From the NCBI RefSeq assembly GCF_000426185.1, contig NZ_AUEW01000004.1, forward strand, positions 372,001 to 436,000: a stretch of 64,000 nt of DNA. Reading direction: 5' to 3'. Of the stretch, positions 47,762 through 58,731 are shown one piece after another. The notes beneath the pieces were generated by a model, which did not search any database, had not been told where the DNA came from, and saw only the letters and a program-made list of their open reading frames with translations. Position 1 is the stretch's first letter. Every line of letters starts with the position of its first letter. The position numbers were made by a program, and so were the translations under genes. Source of the stretch: Cellulomonas sp. URHD0024. Lineage in GTDB: Bacteria; Actinomycetota; Actinomycetes; Actinomycetales; Cellulomonadaceae.

Positions 47762-47854
47762 CCTGCACGTCCGCCACCAGCTGGCCGGCCCCCGCGTGCT
47801 GATCCGGGCGTCCGGCACCGGGGCCCGCCGGCGGATGGCCGCCCTCTGAGACGA

Positions 47855-47886
47855 ACGGCCCCGCGCGCACGTGCGCGCAGGGCCGT
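47855..47886. terminator. Bidirectional hairpin between malQ and pepN
   Basis: Two 16-base arms (47855-47870 and 47871-47886) complementary with a single mismatch, directly abutting. It lies between the convergent malQ and pepN ends and can serve both. Confidence 0.75.
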
Positions 47887-47893
47887 CCAGCGA

Positions 47894-50491
<2,598 letters not shown>

Positions 50492-50624
50492 GCAGAGTCT
50501 CCTTGGGTCGTGGGTCTGCAGCGGTCGGCCGCAGCAGTGCGCGGGGTGCGGTGACAAGCCTGCTCGATCATCGCACGCACGAGCGAGCCGGGTCGGGCGC
50601 TGTGGACGGGCCTAGGGTCGTCGC

Positions 50625-52178
50625 GTGGACGGCACCTACGACGCGATCGTGGTCGGCGGTGGCCACAACGGGCTGACCGCCGCCGCGTACCTGGCCCGCG
50701 TGGGCCTGCGCGTCCTCGTGCTCGAACGGGGTGAGCACCTCGGTGGCGCCACGCGGTCCGAGCGCGTGTTCGCCGGCGTCGATGCCCACGTCTCGCGCTA
50801 CTCGTACCTCGTCTCGTTGCTCCCTCGCCGCGTGCTCGTCGAGCTCGGGCTCCCGATCCGGCTGCGCCGACGCCGGTACGCCTCGTACACGCCCGTCCCG
50901 CACGACCCCACCCGCGGCCTGCTCGTGGACACGGGCGACGACGCGGCGACCGCGACCTCGTTCGCGTCCGTCGGTGCGGCCGGCGACGTGGACGCCTGGC
51001 GCGGGTTCGGCGCACGCACGGCCGCGCTGGCCGCACGGCTCTTCCCGACGATGACGGAGCCGTTGCTCTCGAGCGCCGCCGCCCGCGCGCTGCTCGGCGA
51101 CGCCGACTGGCGTGATCTCGTCGAGAACCCGATCGGGGACGTCGTGGCAGCCACGTTCCGGGACGACCTGGTCCGCGGCGTCGTCCTCACGGACGCACTC
51201 ATCGGGACGTTCGCCTCCACTCGCGACCGGGGGCGGGCGAACCGCTGCTTCCTGTACCACGTCATCGGCGGGGGGACGGGCGACTGGGACGTGCCGGTCG
51301 GTGGCATGGGGGCTGTCGAGCGTGCGCTCGAGGACGCGGGCCGTGCGTGGCGCGCGGACCTGCGGACGCGGGCTACGGTCACGACCGTCGACCCGGGGGG
51401 ACGGCACCGACCCGCCGAGGTCACCTGGAGCGACGACGACGGCGTGTCCCACTGCGCCGGCGCCCAGTTCGTGCTCGCGGCGTGCGCCCCGGCGGTGCTC
51501 GAGCGTCTGCTCGGCGACGAGCCGAGCGAGCCGGCGCCCGAAGGGTCGCAGCTCAAGGTCAACATGGTGCTGAGCAGGTTGCCGCGCCTGCGCTCGGGCA
51601 TCGACCCGGCGATCGCCTTCGCGGGCACGTTCCACGTCAACGAGACGGCGACCCAGCTGGAGTCCGCGCACGCCGACGCGGCAGCGGGTCGCATCCCGGC
51701 ACTGCCCCCCGTCGAGACCTACTGCCACTCCCTGACCGACCACTCCATCCTCGGCCCGGAGCTGCGCGCGACCGGCGCGCACACGCTCACCGCCTTCGGC
51801 CTGCACATGCCGGCGCGCTTGTTCGTCGACGACCCCGACGGCGCCCGAGCGACGGCGCTCGCCGCCACGATCGCCTCCGTGAACAGCGTGCTGGCGGAGC
51901 CGATCGAGGACTGTCTGCTGCCCGACGCCGACGGCGCCCCCTGCCTCGAGGTGCGCAGCCCGGTGGACCTGGAGGCGGACGTGGCCCTGCCGGGCGGGCA
52001 CATCTTCCACCGCGACCTGTCCTGGCCGTGGGCCGAGGACGAGGACGACGTGGGCCGTTGGGGCGTGGAGACCGCGCACCCGCGGGTCCTGCTGGCCGGT
52101 GCCGGGGCTCGCCGCGGTGGAGGCGTCAGTGCGATCCCGGGTCGTGCCGCGGCGATGGTCGTGGTCTCGCGCACGTGA
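50625..52178 (+). CDS. FAD-dependent oxidoreductase (phytoene desaturase/PYROXD2-like)
   Basis: 517 residues. N-terminal dinucleotide fold YDAIVVGGGHNGLTAAAYLARVGLRVLVLER followed by GGATRSE; C-terminal FAD motif VLLAGAGARRGGGVSAIPGRAAA. Closest to the phytoene-desaturase-like branch that includes human PYROXD2, whose substrate is unknown; no carotenoid genes are nearby. GTG 50625 lies 7 bases after TAGGGT (50613-50618). Divergent from pepN. Confidence 0.88.
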   Translation: MDGTYDAIVVGGGHNGLTAAAYLARVGLRVLVLERGEHLGGATRSERVFAGVDAHVSRYSYLVSLLPRRVLVELGLPIRLRRRRYASYTPVPHDPTRGLLVDTGDDAATATSFASVGAAGDVDAWRGFGARTAALAARLFPTMTEPLLSSAAARALLGDADWRDLVENPIGDVVAATFRDDLVRGVVLTDALIGTFASTRDRGRANRCFLYHVIGGGTGDWDVPVGGMGAVERALEDAGRAWRADLRTRATVTTVDPGGRHRPAEVTWSDDDGVSHCAGAQFVLAACAPAVLERLLGDEPSEPAPEGSQLKVNMVLSRLPRLRSGIDPAIAFAGTFHVNETATQLESAHADAAAGRIPALPPVETYCHSLTDHSILGPELRATGAHTLTAFGLHMPARLFVDDPDGARATALAATIASVNSVLAEPIEDCLLPDADGAPCLEVRSPVDLEADVALPGGHIFHRDLSWPWAEDEDDVGRWGVETAHPRVLLAGAGARRGGGVSAIPGRAAAMVVVSRT

Positions 52179-52247
52179 GCGGGAAGAACCTCGCGACAGG
52201 TGTGGTTGACGACGGCGGCCCCTTTCGTCCACCCAGGAGGACCCCCT

Positions 52248-52856
52248 GTGAGCACCCCGCGCCCTGTCGTCGACTTCTGGTTCGACCCGCTCTGCCCCTG
52301 GGCCTGGCTGACGTCACGATGGATGGACGAGGTGAGCGTCATCCGCGACGTGGACGTGCGCTGGCACGTGATGAGCCTGGCCGTCCTGAACGAGAAGCGC
52401 GACCTGCCGGAGAACTACCGGGCGATGATGGACCAGGCCTGGGGACCGGTGCGCGTGATCGTCGCCGCCGCCCGCGACCACGGCCAGGGTGTCGTCAAGC
52501 CGCTCTACGACGCGATGGGTACGCGCCGGCACCCGGGCGGTCGCTCGGACAACGAAGCGATCATCGCCGAGTCGCTCGCCGAGGTCGGGCTGCCCGCCTC
52601 GCTCGCCGCGGTCGCGAGCACCGACGAGGTCGACGGCCTGCTGCGCGAGTCCCATGCGGAGGGCATCTCGCTCGTCGGTGAGGACGTCGGGACGCCGGTC
52701 GTGGCCATCGACGGGGTGGCGTTCTTCGGACCCGTCATCACCCCTGCACCTACCGGCGAGGCTGCCGGTCGGCTGTTCGACGGGCTGGCGCTCATGACGA
52801 CGGTGCCGGGCTTCTACGAGCTCAAGCGCTCGCGGACGGCCAGCCCGTCGTTCTGA
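52248..52856 (+). CDS. Mycothiol-dependent nitroreductase homologue (Rv2466c-like DsbA family)
   Basis: 202 residues of the thioredoxin-fold family typified by Mycobacterium Rv2466c. Near-identical landmarks: FWFDPLCPWAWLTSRWM, VMSLAVLNE, WGPVRV, GEDVGTPVVAIDGVAFFGPV and ELKRSRT. The active site is CPWA where Rv2466c has CPWC, so only the nucleophilic Cys is present; a monothiol mechanism with mycothiol would be needed (inference). GTG 52248 has a GGAGG site. 69 bases after the FAD oxidoreductase. Confidence 0.9.
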   Translation: MSTPRPVVDFWFDPLCPWAWLTSRWMDEVSVIRDVDVRWHVMSLAVLNEKRDLPENYRAMMDQAWGPVRVIVAAARDHGQGVVKPLYDAMGTRRHPGGRSDNEAIIAESLAEVGLPASLAAVASTDEVDGLLRESHAEGISLVGEDVGTPVVAIDGVAFFGPVITPAPTGEAAGRLFDGLALMTTVPGFYELKRSRTASPSF

Positions 52857-53016
52857 TGCGGCTGCGAACGGAGGCCGGCACCGACTGCTGAGCGTCCCGC
52901 TGCGCGCAGGCGGAACGGAGCGCGGTGTCACGTCGTTCGCCTCTCCGGTTGGTCCCGTGTGATCCTGGTCGACGGTCAGCGCAGTCGATCGGGTCGGTAG
53001 CGACCCCGGAGGTGCC

Positions 53017-53550
53017 ATGAGGTCCCGACGCACGCTCGTCGTCGTCTTCGTCGTTCTGGACGTCCTGCTCGTGGTCCTGCTGGTGGCGATCGCCCTCAGT
53101 CGCGGCAGCGGCGGCAACGGCGACGGGGGCGACGACACGGCGGCAACCTCTGGGGGACCGAGCGCCTCGTCACACCCGTCGGTCAGCGCGTCGAAGCCAT
53201 CGACCAAGATCACGTCGTTCGCGATGCCGAGCGGCAACATCGCGTGCGCGATGTCCGTCGACGGCGTGACGTGCACGATCGCCCGATACACCTACGCGCC
53301 GCCGGTGGTCGCCGGGTGCACGGAGGTGACCGGGCACGTGCTGGTGCTGAACGCCGACGGAGTCGCGTTCTCGTGCGTCAGTGGTCCGCCGCCTGCCGCC
53401 GCCGGCGACGACGTCCCGCACCTCGAGTACGGCAAGACCACGACTGTCGGCGAGTACACCTGCACGAGCGCCACGGACGGCGTGCAGTGCGTCGACGGAT
53501 CGGGCAAGGGCTTCCAGCTGGCGAGCGGCAGCTGGAAGGAGATCCCCTGA
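53017..53550 (+). CDS. Membrane-anchored DUF6636-like protein
   Basis: 177 residues. One N-terminal membrane helix (about 7-28, VVVFVVLDVLLVVLLVAIAL), Gly/Ser/Thr-rich linker to about 65, then an extracytoplasmic domain with FAMPSGNIACAM, VTCTI, GVAFSCVSGPP, YTCTS and GVQCVDGSGKGF. Six cysteines in that domain likely form disulfides. The PSGNIxC pattern fits DUF6636. Function unknown. ATG 53017 has GGAGGTGCC upstream. Confidence 0.8.
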   Translation: MRSRRTLVVVFVVLDVLLVVLLVAIALSRGSGGNGDGGDDTAATSGGPSASSHPSVSASKPSTKITSFAMPSGNIACAMSVDGVTCTIARYTYAPPVVAGCTEVTGHVLVLNADGVAFSCVSGPPPAAAGDDVPHLEYGKTTTVGEYTCTSATDGVQCVDGSGKGFQLASGSWKEIP

Positions 53551-53646
53551 GTCGTTCGCCCCAGGCGTCGTTCCGAGACGCGCGGGCCGCGACGAGCTGC
53601 TCGCGACCTCGCGTTCACTGACCGCCGGCCAACCAGTCACCAATGA

Positions 53647-53694
53647 TCACCGGTCACCGACGGTCACCGGTCACCGACAGTCACCGGTGACCGG
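53647..53694. repeat. 17-bp repeat and hairpin between convergent genes
   Basis: Two tandem copies of TCACCGGTCACCGAC(G/A)G (53647-53663, 53664-53680) are followed by an inverted copy: CCGGTCACC at 53667-53675 pairs with GGTGACCGG at 53686-53694 over a 10-base loop. It sits between the DUF6636 gene and the M13 peptidase gene and may terminate both. Confidence 0.7.
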
Positions 53695-53701
53695 TCGACG
53701 G

Positions 53702-55690
53702 TCACCAGATGCGGACGCGGTCCTCCGGTGCGAGGTAGAGCGCGTCACCGGGCTCCACGTCGAAGGCGTCGTAGAACTCGTCGATGTTGCGCACCACGCC
53801 GTTGCAGCGGAACTCGTTCGGGGAGTGCGGGTCCATCGCGAGGCGTCGGATGATCTCCTCGTCGCGACCCTTCGCCTGCCAGACCTGCGCCCAGCCGAGC
53901 AGCACTCGCTGGACGCCGGTGAGGCCGTCGATCACCGGGGCCTGCGACAGCGGCGTGCCGAGGGCGATCCGGTAGGCCTTGAGAGCGATCGACAGCCCCC
54001 CGAGGTCGCCGATGTTCTCGCCGATCGTGAGCTCACCGTTGACGTGGTGGCTCCCGTCCAGCTGCACCGGCGAGAACTCCGAGTACTGGTCGATCAGCGC
54101 CTTGGTGCGCGTCTCGAACTCCGCGCGGTCCTCGGCCGTCCACCAGTCCTCGAGCAGACCGTCGCCGTCGAACTTGGAGCCCTGGTCGTCGAACCCGTGG
54201 CCGATCTCGTGGCCGATCACGGCGCCGATCCCCCCGTAGTTGACGGCCGGGTCGGCGTCCGCGTCGAAGAACGGCGGCTGCAGGATGGCGGCCGGGAAGA
54301 CGATCTCGTTCATGCCGGGGTTGTAGTAGGCGTTCACGGTCTGCGGCGTCATGAACCACTCGTCGCGGTCGATCGGCTTGCCGATCTTGGCGAGGTCGCG
54401 GTCCTGCTCGGCCGCGTGCGCGCGCCGGATGTTGCCGACCAGGTCGTCGGGCTCCACCACGAGCGCGGAGTAGTCACGCCAGCGCACCGGGTACCCGATC
54501 TTGGGGGTGAACGAGTCGAGCTTCGCGAGCGCCTTGGCGCGGGTGTCCTCACCCATCCAGTCCAGCTGGCTGATCGACTCGCGGTACGCCTCGACCAGGT
54601 GGCCGACCAGCTCCTCCATGCGCGCCTTGTGGGCGGGCGGGAAGTGTCGCTCGACGTAGACCTTGCCGACGGCCTCGCCGAGGACGCCCTGGACCACGGA
54701 GACCCCGCGCTTCCACCGGTCGCGAAGCTCCTGCGCTCCCGTGAGGGTGCGGCCGTAGAAGTCGAAGTTCGCGTCGACCAGGTCGTCCGTCAGGTAGGAC
54801 GCGCGGCTGCTCACGAGGTGGAACGTGAGCCAGGCCTGCCAGTCCTCGAGCGGCTCGGACTGCCAGAGACCGGCGAAGGCCACGGCGAACGACGGCTCGC
54901 GCACGACCAGCCGGTCGAACGCGCCGGCGGGTGCGCCCAGCGCCAGCACCCAGCTGTGCCAGTCGAAGCCCGGCGCGCGTTCGACGAGCTCCGTGAGCGT
55001 CATCGCGTTGTACGTCAGGTCTGCGTCGCGGTCCTTGACGACGTCCCAGTGGGCGGCGGCGAGCGTCGTCTCGAGCCCGACGACCCGGCCCGCCAGCTCG
55101 TCCGCGGCCTCCTCGTCCGCCGCCGCACCGCTCAGCCTGAGCATCGTCGCGACGTGCGGCCGGTAGGCCGCGAGGACCCCGGCGTACTGCTCGTCCCGGT
55201 AGTACGACTCGTCGGGCAGGCCCAGGCCGCCCTGTCCGAGCAGGACGACGTAGCGCGTGGGCTCCTTGTCGTCGTTGTCGACGTAGAACTCCACGGCGCC
55301 GGCTCCGCCCGTGCGCTGCAGCGCGCCGAGCACGCCGGTCAGCTCGGCCTGCGACGTGGCGTCGCGGATGAGCGCCAGCTCGACGCGCAGCGGGTCGAGC
55401 CCGCGTGCGGCGATCGTGTCGGTGTCCATGAAGCTCGCGTACAAGCCACCGACCTTGGCCTCGACCGGGTCCGTCGAGGTCCCGTCAGCGGCGGCCTTGC
55501 CCGCGTCGACGATGATGTCCCGGACCTGCTCTTCCGCCTGGTCGTGCAGCGCACGGAAGGAGCCGTCCATCGCACGGTCAGCGGGGATCTCGTGGGACGC
55601 GGCCCACAGGCCGTTCACGTGGGCGTAGAGGTCGTCCTGGGGACGGACGTCGGGGTCGAGTGCGGTCAGGTCGATGCCACTGCGCGTCAT
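53702..55690 (-). CDS. pepO: M13 family zinc metallopeptidase (PepO/neprilysin-like)
   Basis: 662 residues. Starts LTALDPDVRPQDDLYAHVNGLW, the family N-terminus; zinc motif HEIGHGFDDQG with downstream Glu ligand in GENIGDLGG; NAYYNPGMNEIVFPA and the C-terminal VRNIDEFYDAF...DRVRIW end are typical. No signal peptide or membrane anchor, so it acts in the cytosol on oligopeptides. A much longer open frame upstream is shadow; ATG 55690 is supported by TACGCT on the minus strand (55702-55697), 7 bases before it. Confidence 0.94.
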   Translation of the reverse strand: MTRSGIDLTALDPDVRPQDDLYAHVNGLWAASHEIPADRAMDGSFRALHDQAEEQVRDIIVDAGKAAADGTSTDPVEAKVGGLYASFMDTDTIAARGLDPLRVELALIRDATSQAELTGVLGALQRTGGAGAVEFYVDNDDKEPTRYVVLLGQGGLGLPDESYYRDEQYAGVLAAYRPHVATMLRLSGAAADEEAADELAGRVVGLETTLAAAHWDVVKDRDADLTYNAMTLTELVERAPGFDWHSWVLALGAPAGAFDRLVVREPSFAVAFAGLWQSEPLEDWQAWLTFHLVSSRASYLTDDLVDANFDFYGRTLTGAQELRDRWKRGVSVVQGVLGEAVGKVYVERHFPPAHKARMEELVGHLVEAYRESISQLDWMGEDTRAKALAKLDSFTPKIGYPVRWRDYSALVVEPDDLVGNIRRAHAAEQDRDLAKIGKPIDRDEWFMTPQTVNAYYNPGMNEIVFPAAILQPPFFDADADPAVNYGGIGAVIGHEIGHGFDDQGSKFDGDGLLEDWWTAEDRAEFETRTKALIDQYSEFSPVQLDGSHHVNGELTIGENIGDLGGLSIALKAYRIALGTPLSQAPVIDGLTGVQRVLLGWAQVWQAKGRDEEIIRRLAMDPHSPNEFRCNGVVRNIDEFYDAFDVEPGDALYLAPEDRVRIW

Positions 55691-55828
55691 GGGGACAGCG
55701 TACGGATCACCACCGACGCCGCCAGGAGGGACGCCCCCAGGGGGCTGCGCTGATCGCGAAACGCGCCGGACGAACGACGCCCGTGAACACGGACCCGGTG
55801 ACCCGGGCGGGTACGGCAGGATGGGCCC

Positions 55829-56278
55829 ATGCGGATCCACGTCGCCTCCGACCACGCCGGCTTCGACCTGCGGGTGGCCGTCGCCCAGCATCTGCGGGCC
55901 GCCGGGCACGACGTGGTGGACCACGGGGCGCACACCTACGACGAGCTCGACGACTACCCGCCGTACTGCATCGCGGCGGGCGAGGCGGTCGTCGCGGACC
56001 CGGGCTCGCTCGGTGTGGTCATCGGAGGGTCCGGGAACGGGGAGCAGATCGCGGCGAACAAGGTGGACGGGGTGCGCGCGGCGCTCGCGTGGAACCTGGC
56101 GACCGCCCAGCTCGCCCGCCAGCACAACGACGCGAACGTGGTCTCGATCGGTGCCCGGCAGCACACGGTGGACGAGGCGCTCGCGTTCGTCGACGCGTTC
56201 ATCGCCGAGCCGTTCAGCCAGGGTGAGCGTCACCAACGCCGGATCGACCTGCTCACCGAGTACGAGCGCTCGCGCTAG
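55829..56278 (+). CDS. rpiB: Ribose-5-phosphate isomerase B
   Basis: 149 residues; interconverts ribose 5-phosphate and ribulose 5-phosphate. MRIHVASDHAGFDLRVAVAQHL, then VVIGGSGNGEQIAANKVDGVRAAL: the GSGNGE form (no Cys at the position used in E. coli RpiB) is the mycobacterial-type active site with a Glu base. CAGGAT (55817-55822) ends 7 bases before the ATG. Convergent with the Eis-like gene, overlapping by 4 bases. Confidence 0.94.
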   Translation: MRIHVASDHAGFDLRVAVAQHLRAAGHDVVDHGAHTYDELDDYPPYCIAAGEAVVADPGSLGVVIGGSGNGEQIAANKVDGVRAALAWNLATAQLARQHNDANVVSIGARQHTVDEALAFVDAFIAEPFSQGERHQRRIDLLTEYERSR

Positions 56279-57558
56279 AAGACCCAGCTGCACAGCGGCG
56301 CGACGGGCCAGGCGAAGGCCGCTGCGGTCGCCTGGAGGGCCCCGGTCGTCCGCTCCGCGACGAGCCCAGCACGTCCCTGGGCGGTGAGGGATCGCGCACC
56401 GAGGTAGGCGGCGCCGAGCACCCGGACGTCGAGCGTCAGGTCGGCCTCGTCGTCGGTCCGCGTCGCGGACGCCGGCCATGGCCATGCACCGTCGTCGTCC
56501 CGGTCGGCGGTGGTCAGACGCCAACGGCCCGCGTTCGCCGGGAGCCGGTCGTCCGCGACGTCGAGGACCACGTCCACCGGCGCGCTGTAGCGGCGGCCCG
56601 CCAGGGCGGTCGGGACGTCGAGCAGCCGGACCCAGATGTTGTCGGTGAGCCGGGGTGCGGCTCCGCGCTGGTCCGCGAGCAGGAGCAGGAGGGGGTCGTC
56701 GGCGGGCAGCATCGCAGCCTCGACCGTGCCCGTCAGGTCGAGGTCGAGCAGGAACGACCAGAGCAGGCGCGCCGCAGCGGCGTCGACCACCGCGGCCTCG
56801 CGAACCTGCACGATGCCTGCCGGACGGCCCTCCTGCCACTTCTCCTTGCGTCGGAAGAGGGCGTACGCGCGCACGCCCCCGGCGCCGTCGACCACCGTCG
56901 CGATGCGCAGCGGCTCTCCGCCGTCGCGCCAGGCGGGCGGGTCTGCGAGCGCCCGCCGCTGGTGCGCGGGGGTGTCTCGGGTGATCCAGCCAGGTCGCCC
57001 GGCTCCCGCCGCCCGGTGGACCGCGTCGACGAGCGGGGTGTGCCGCTCGACGTCCACCGTGTCGAGCCGGACCGACAGATCCGCCGCGCCGGCGGTCGGC
57101 GTCGCGTCGCGGAGGGCAGCGCCGCGGGGGAGCGTGAGGCGCACGTCGTCGGCGGCCGAGCCGTAGCCGAACCGGCCATAGATCGTGTGCTCGGCGGCGA
57201 ACAGCGCGGAGACCGGCTCTCCCCGGGCCAGCGAGCGCTCGAAGTGGGTGTCGATCATCGCGTGCAGCAGCCCGCGCCGTCGCTCGTCGGGCCGGGCGCC
57301 CACCCAGGTCAGGCCGGAGCACGGGATCGTCGCGCCGGGTACCGGGAGCTGGAACGCGTAGGAGGCGTGCACCGCGGCGAGCCGCCCGTCGGCCGACTCG
57401 ACACCGACGGTCCGATCCCACGTGACGGTGACCGGCACCAGCGCGTCGGTCTCCGGCGTGGGCTCGAACCCGAACGCGAGGCGGTCCACCTCCTGGAACT
57501 CGTCCTTGCGGGACTCCGCGACGTCGACGATCCGGTATCCGGCAGGCAGTGGGCGCAT
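56275..57558 (-). CDS. Eis-family GNAT N-acetyltransferase
   Basis: 427 residues. Two GNAT-like modules and a sterol-carrier-like end, as in Mycobacterium Eis. Acetyl-CoA loop VGARPDERRRGLLHAMI; AEHTIYGRFGYGSA carries the catalytic Tyr region; the chain ends APLCSWVF, supplying the terminal carboxylate used for catalysis. Eis proteins acetylate aminoglycosides and other amines at several positions; actual substrate here is unknown. ATG 57558 lies 7 bases after CACGAT on the minus strand (57570-57565). Confidence 0.9.
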   Translation of the reverse strand: MRPLPAGYRIVDVAESRKDEFQEVDRLAFGFEPTPETDALVPVTVTWDRTVGVESADGRLAAVHASYAFQLPVPGATIPCSGLTWVGARPDERRRGLLHAMIDTHFERSLARGEPVSALFAAEHTIYGRFGYGSAADDVRLTLPRGAALRDATPTAGAADLSVRLDTVDVERHTPLVDAVHRAAGAGRPGWITRDTPAHQRRALADPPAWRDGGEPLRIATVVDGAGGVRAYALFRRKEKWQEGRPAGIVQVREAAVVDAAAARLLWSFLLDLDLTGTVEAAMLPADDPLLLLLADQRGAAPRLTDNIWVRLLDVPTALAGRRYSAPVDVVLDVADDRLPANAGRWRLTTADRDDDGAWPWPASATRTDDEADLTLDVRVLGAAYLGARSLTAQGRAGLVAERTTGALQATAAAFAWPVAPLCSWVF

Positions 57559-57634
57559 CGACCCATCGTGCCCGGGTTCACGGTTCGACGGCACCACGAT
57601 TTCCGTCGGTGCGAGCGGCGGATACGCTCACGAC

Positions 57635-58726
57635 GTGCGAGTTGCGCGAGCGCCGAAGAGGGGGCTGCTCACGCGCGCGTCGCTGCTCCTGCGGCGGTGG
57701 GGTCTGCGTTCGCAGCAGGTCCTCACGGCCGCGATGGTCGCCTTCGCCGTCCTCGTCGTCGCGGGCGTGCGCCTCTACCCCGACTGGGTCCCGCCGTCGA
57801 GCCTCCTCCTGCTCGAGCTCGTCGCGGCGTTCCTCCTCCTGCTGCGTCCGCTCGTGGTCGTCGGCTCGGTCGTGCTCGCCGGGACGTTCTGGCTGTGGTG
57901 GGTGGGCACGCCGACGCTCCTGCCGGGCATCGTCGTCGTCATCTCCGTGTCGGTGGCGGCGACGATCGCGTTCGCGCGTGAGCGGTCGCGCCTGGGTCTG
58001 CAGGGCGTTCCCGGAGATCTCATGCTGGTCGACCTGCGGGACCGCCTCGCGGCCCACGGCCGGGTGCCGCGACTTCCGGACGGGTGGCACGTCGACAGCG
58101 TGATCCGGTCCGCGCACGGTGACGGGTTCTCGGGCGACTTCATGGTCGCGGGCAGCCGGGACGGAGGGAAGTTCCTCGAGCTCGTCCTGGTCGACGTGTC
58201 GGGCAAAGGTCTGGGCGCGGGTGTCCGGTCGCTCCAGCTCTCCGGCGCGTTCGGTGGCCTTCTCGGCGCGCTGCGGCGCGAGGACTTCCTGGGTGCGGCC
58301 AACGGGTACCTGCTCGACCAGGACTGGGAGGAGGGCTTCGCCACCGCGATCCACGTGGCCGTCGACCTGCCGAGCGGTGACTACTGGGTGTCGTCGGCCG
58401 GTCACCCGCCGGCCGTCCAGCGGCACGCGGGGTCGGGTCGCTTCGAGGTCGTGGACAGCATCGGGAGTCCGGCGCTCGGCATCGTCGCGGACTTCGTCTG
58501 CACGCCGCGGTCTGGCCGGCTCGAACGTGGTGACGTCCTGATGCTGTACACCGACGGTGTGATCGAGGGCGGTGCCGACGGCGACCTCGACCAGGGCATC
58601 GACCGACTCATGGGTGTCGCGGACCGGGTGCTCTCGCCGGGCGGTGGGCACGCTGCACAGGTCCTGACCGGAGTACGAGCCGGGGACGACGACGACCGGG
58701 CCGTGGTGCTGATCCGGCGCGACTGA
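57635..58726 (+). CDS. Membrane-bound PP2C/SpoIIE-type serine phosphatase
   Basis: 363 residues. About four membrane segments in residues 25-115, then a SpoIIE/RsbU-like phosphatase domain: DGFSGDFMVAGS, VLVDVSGKGLGAGVRS with metal-binding Asp, VSSAGHPPAV, MLYTDGVIEGG. No PAS, GAF or kinase domain. Such enzymes usually dephosphorylate an anti-anti-sigma factor to switch a stress sigma factor; no partner-switch genes are nearby. GTG 57635 lies 7 bases after TACGCT (57623-57628); the longer frame from 57422 is shadow. Confidence 0.9.
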   Translation: MRVARAPKRGLLTRASLLLRRWGLRSQQVLTAAMVAFAVLVVAGVRLYPDWVPPSSLLLLELVAAFLLLLRPLVVVGSVVLAGTFWLWWVGTPTLLPGIVVVISVSVAATIAFARERSRLGLQGVPGDLMLVDLRDRLAAHGRVPRLPDGWHVDSVIRSAHGDGFSGDFMVAGSRDGGKFLELVLVDVSGKGLGAGVRSLQLSGAFGGLLGALRREDFLGAANGYLLDQDWEEGFATAIHVAVDLPSGDYWVSSAGHPPAVQRHAGSGRFEVVDSIGSPALGIVADFVCTPRSGRLERGDVLMLYTDGVIEGGADGDLDQGIDRLMGVADRVLSPGGGHAAQVLTGVRAGDDDDRAVVLIRRD

Positions 58727-58731
58727 CCTGC

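Noticed and set aside
55691..57421. N-terminal extension of the M13 peptidase frame
   Set aside because: The added 577 residues overlap rpiB and the Eis-like gene out of frame; M13 proteins begin at the LTALDPDVRPQDDLY region.
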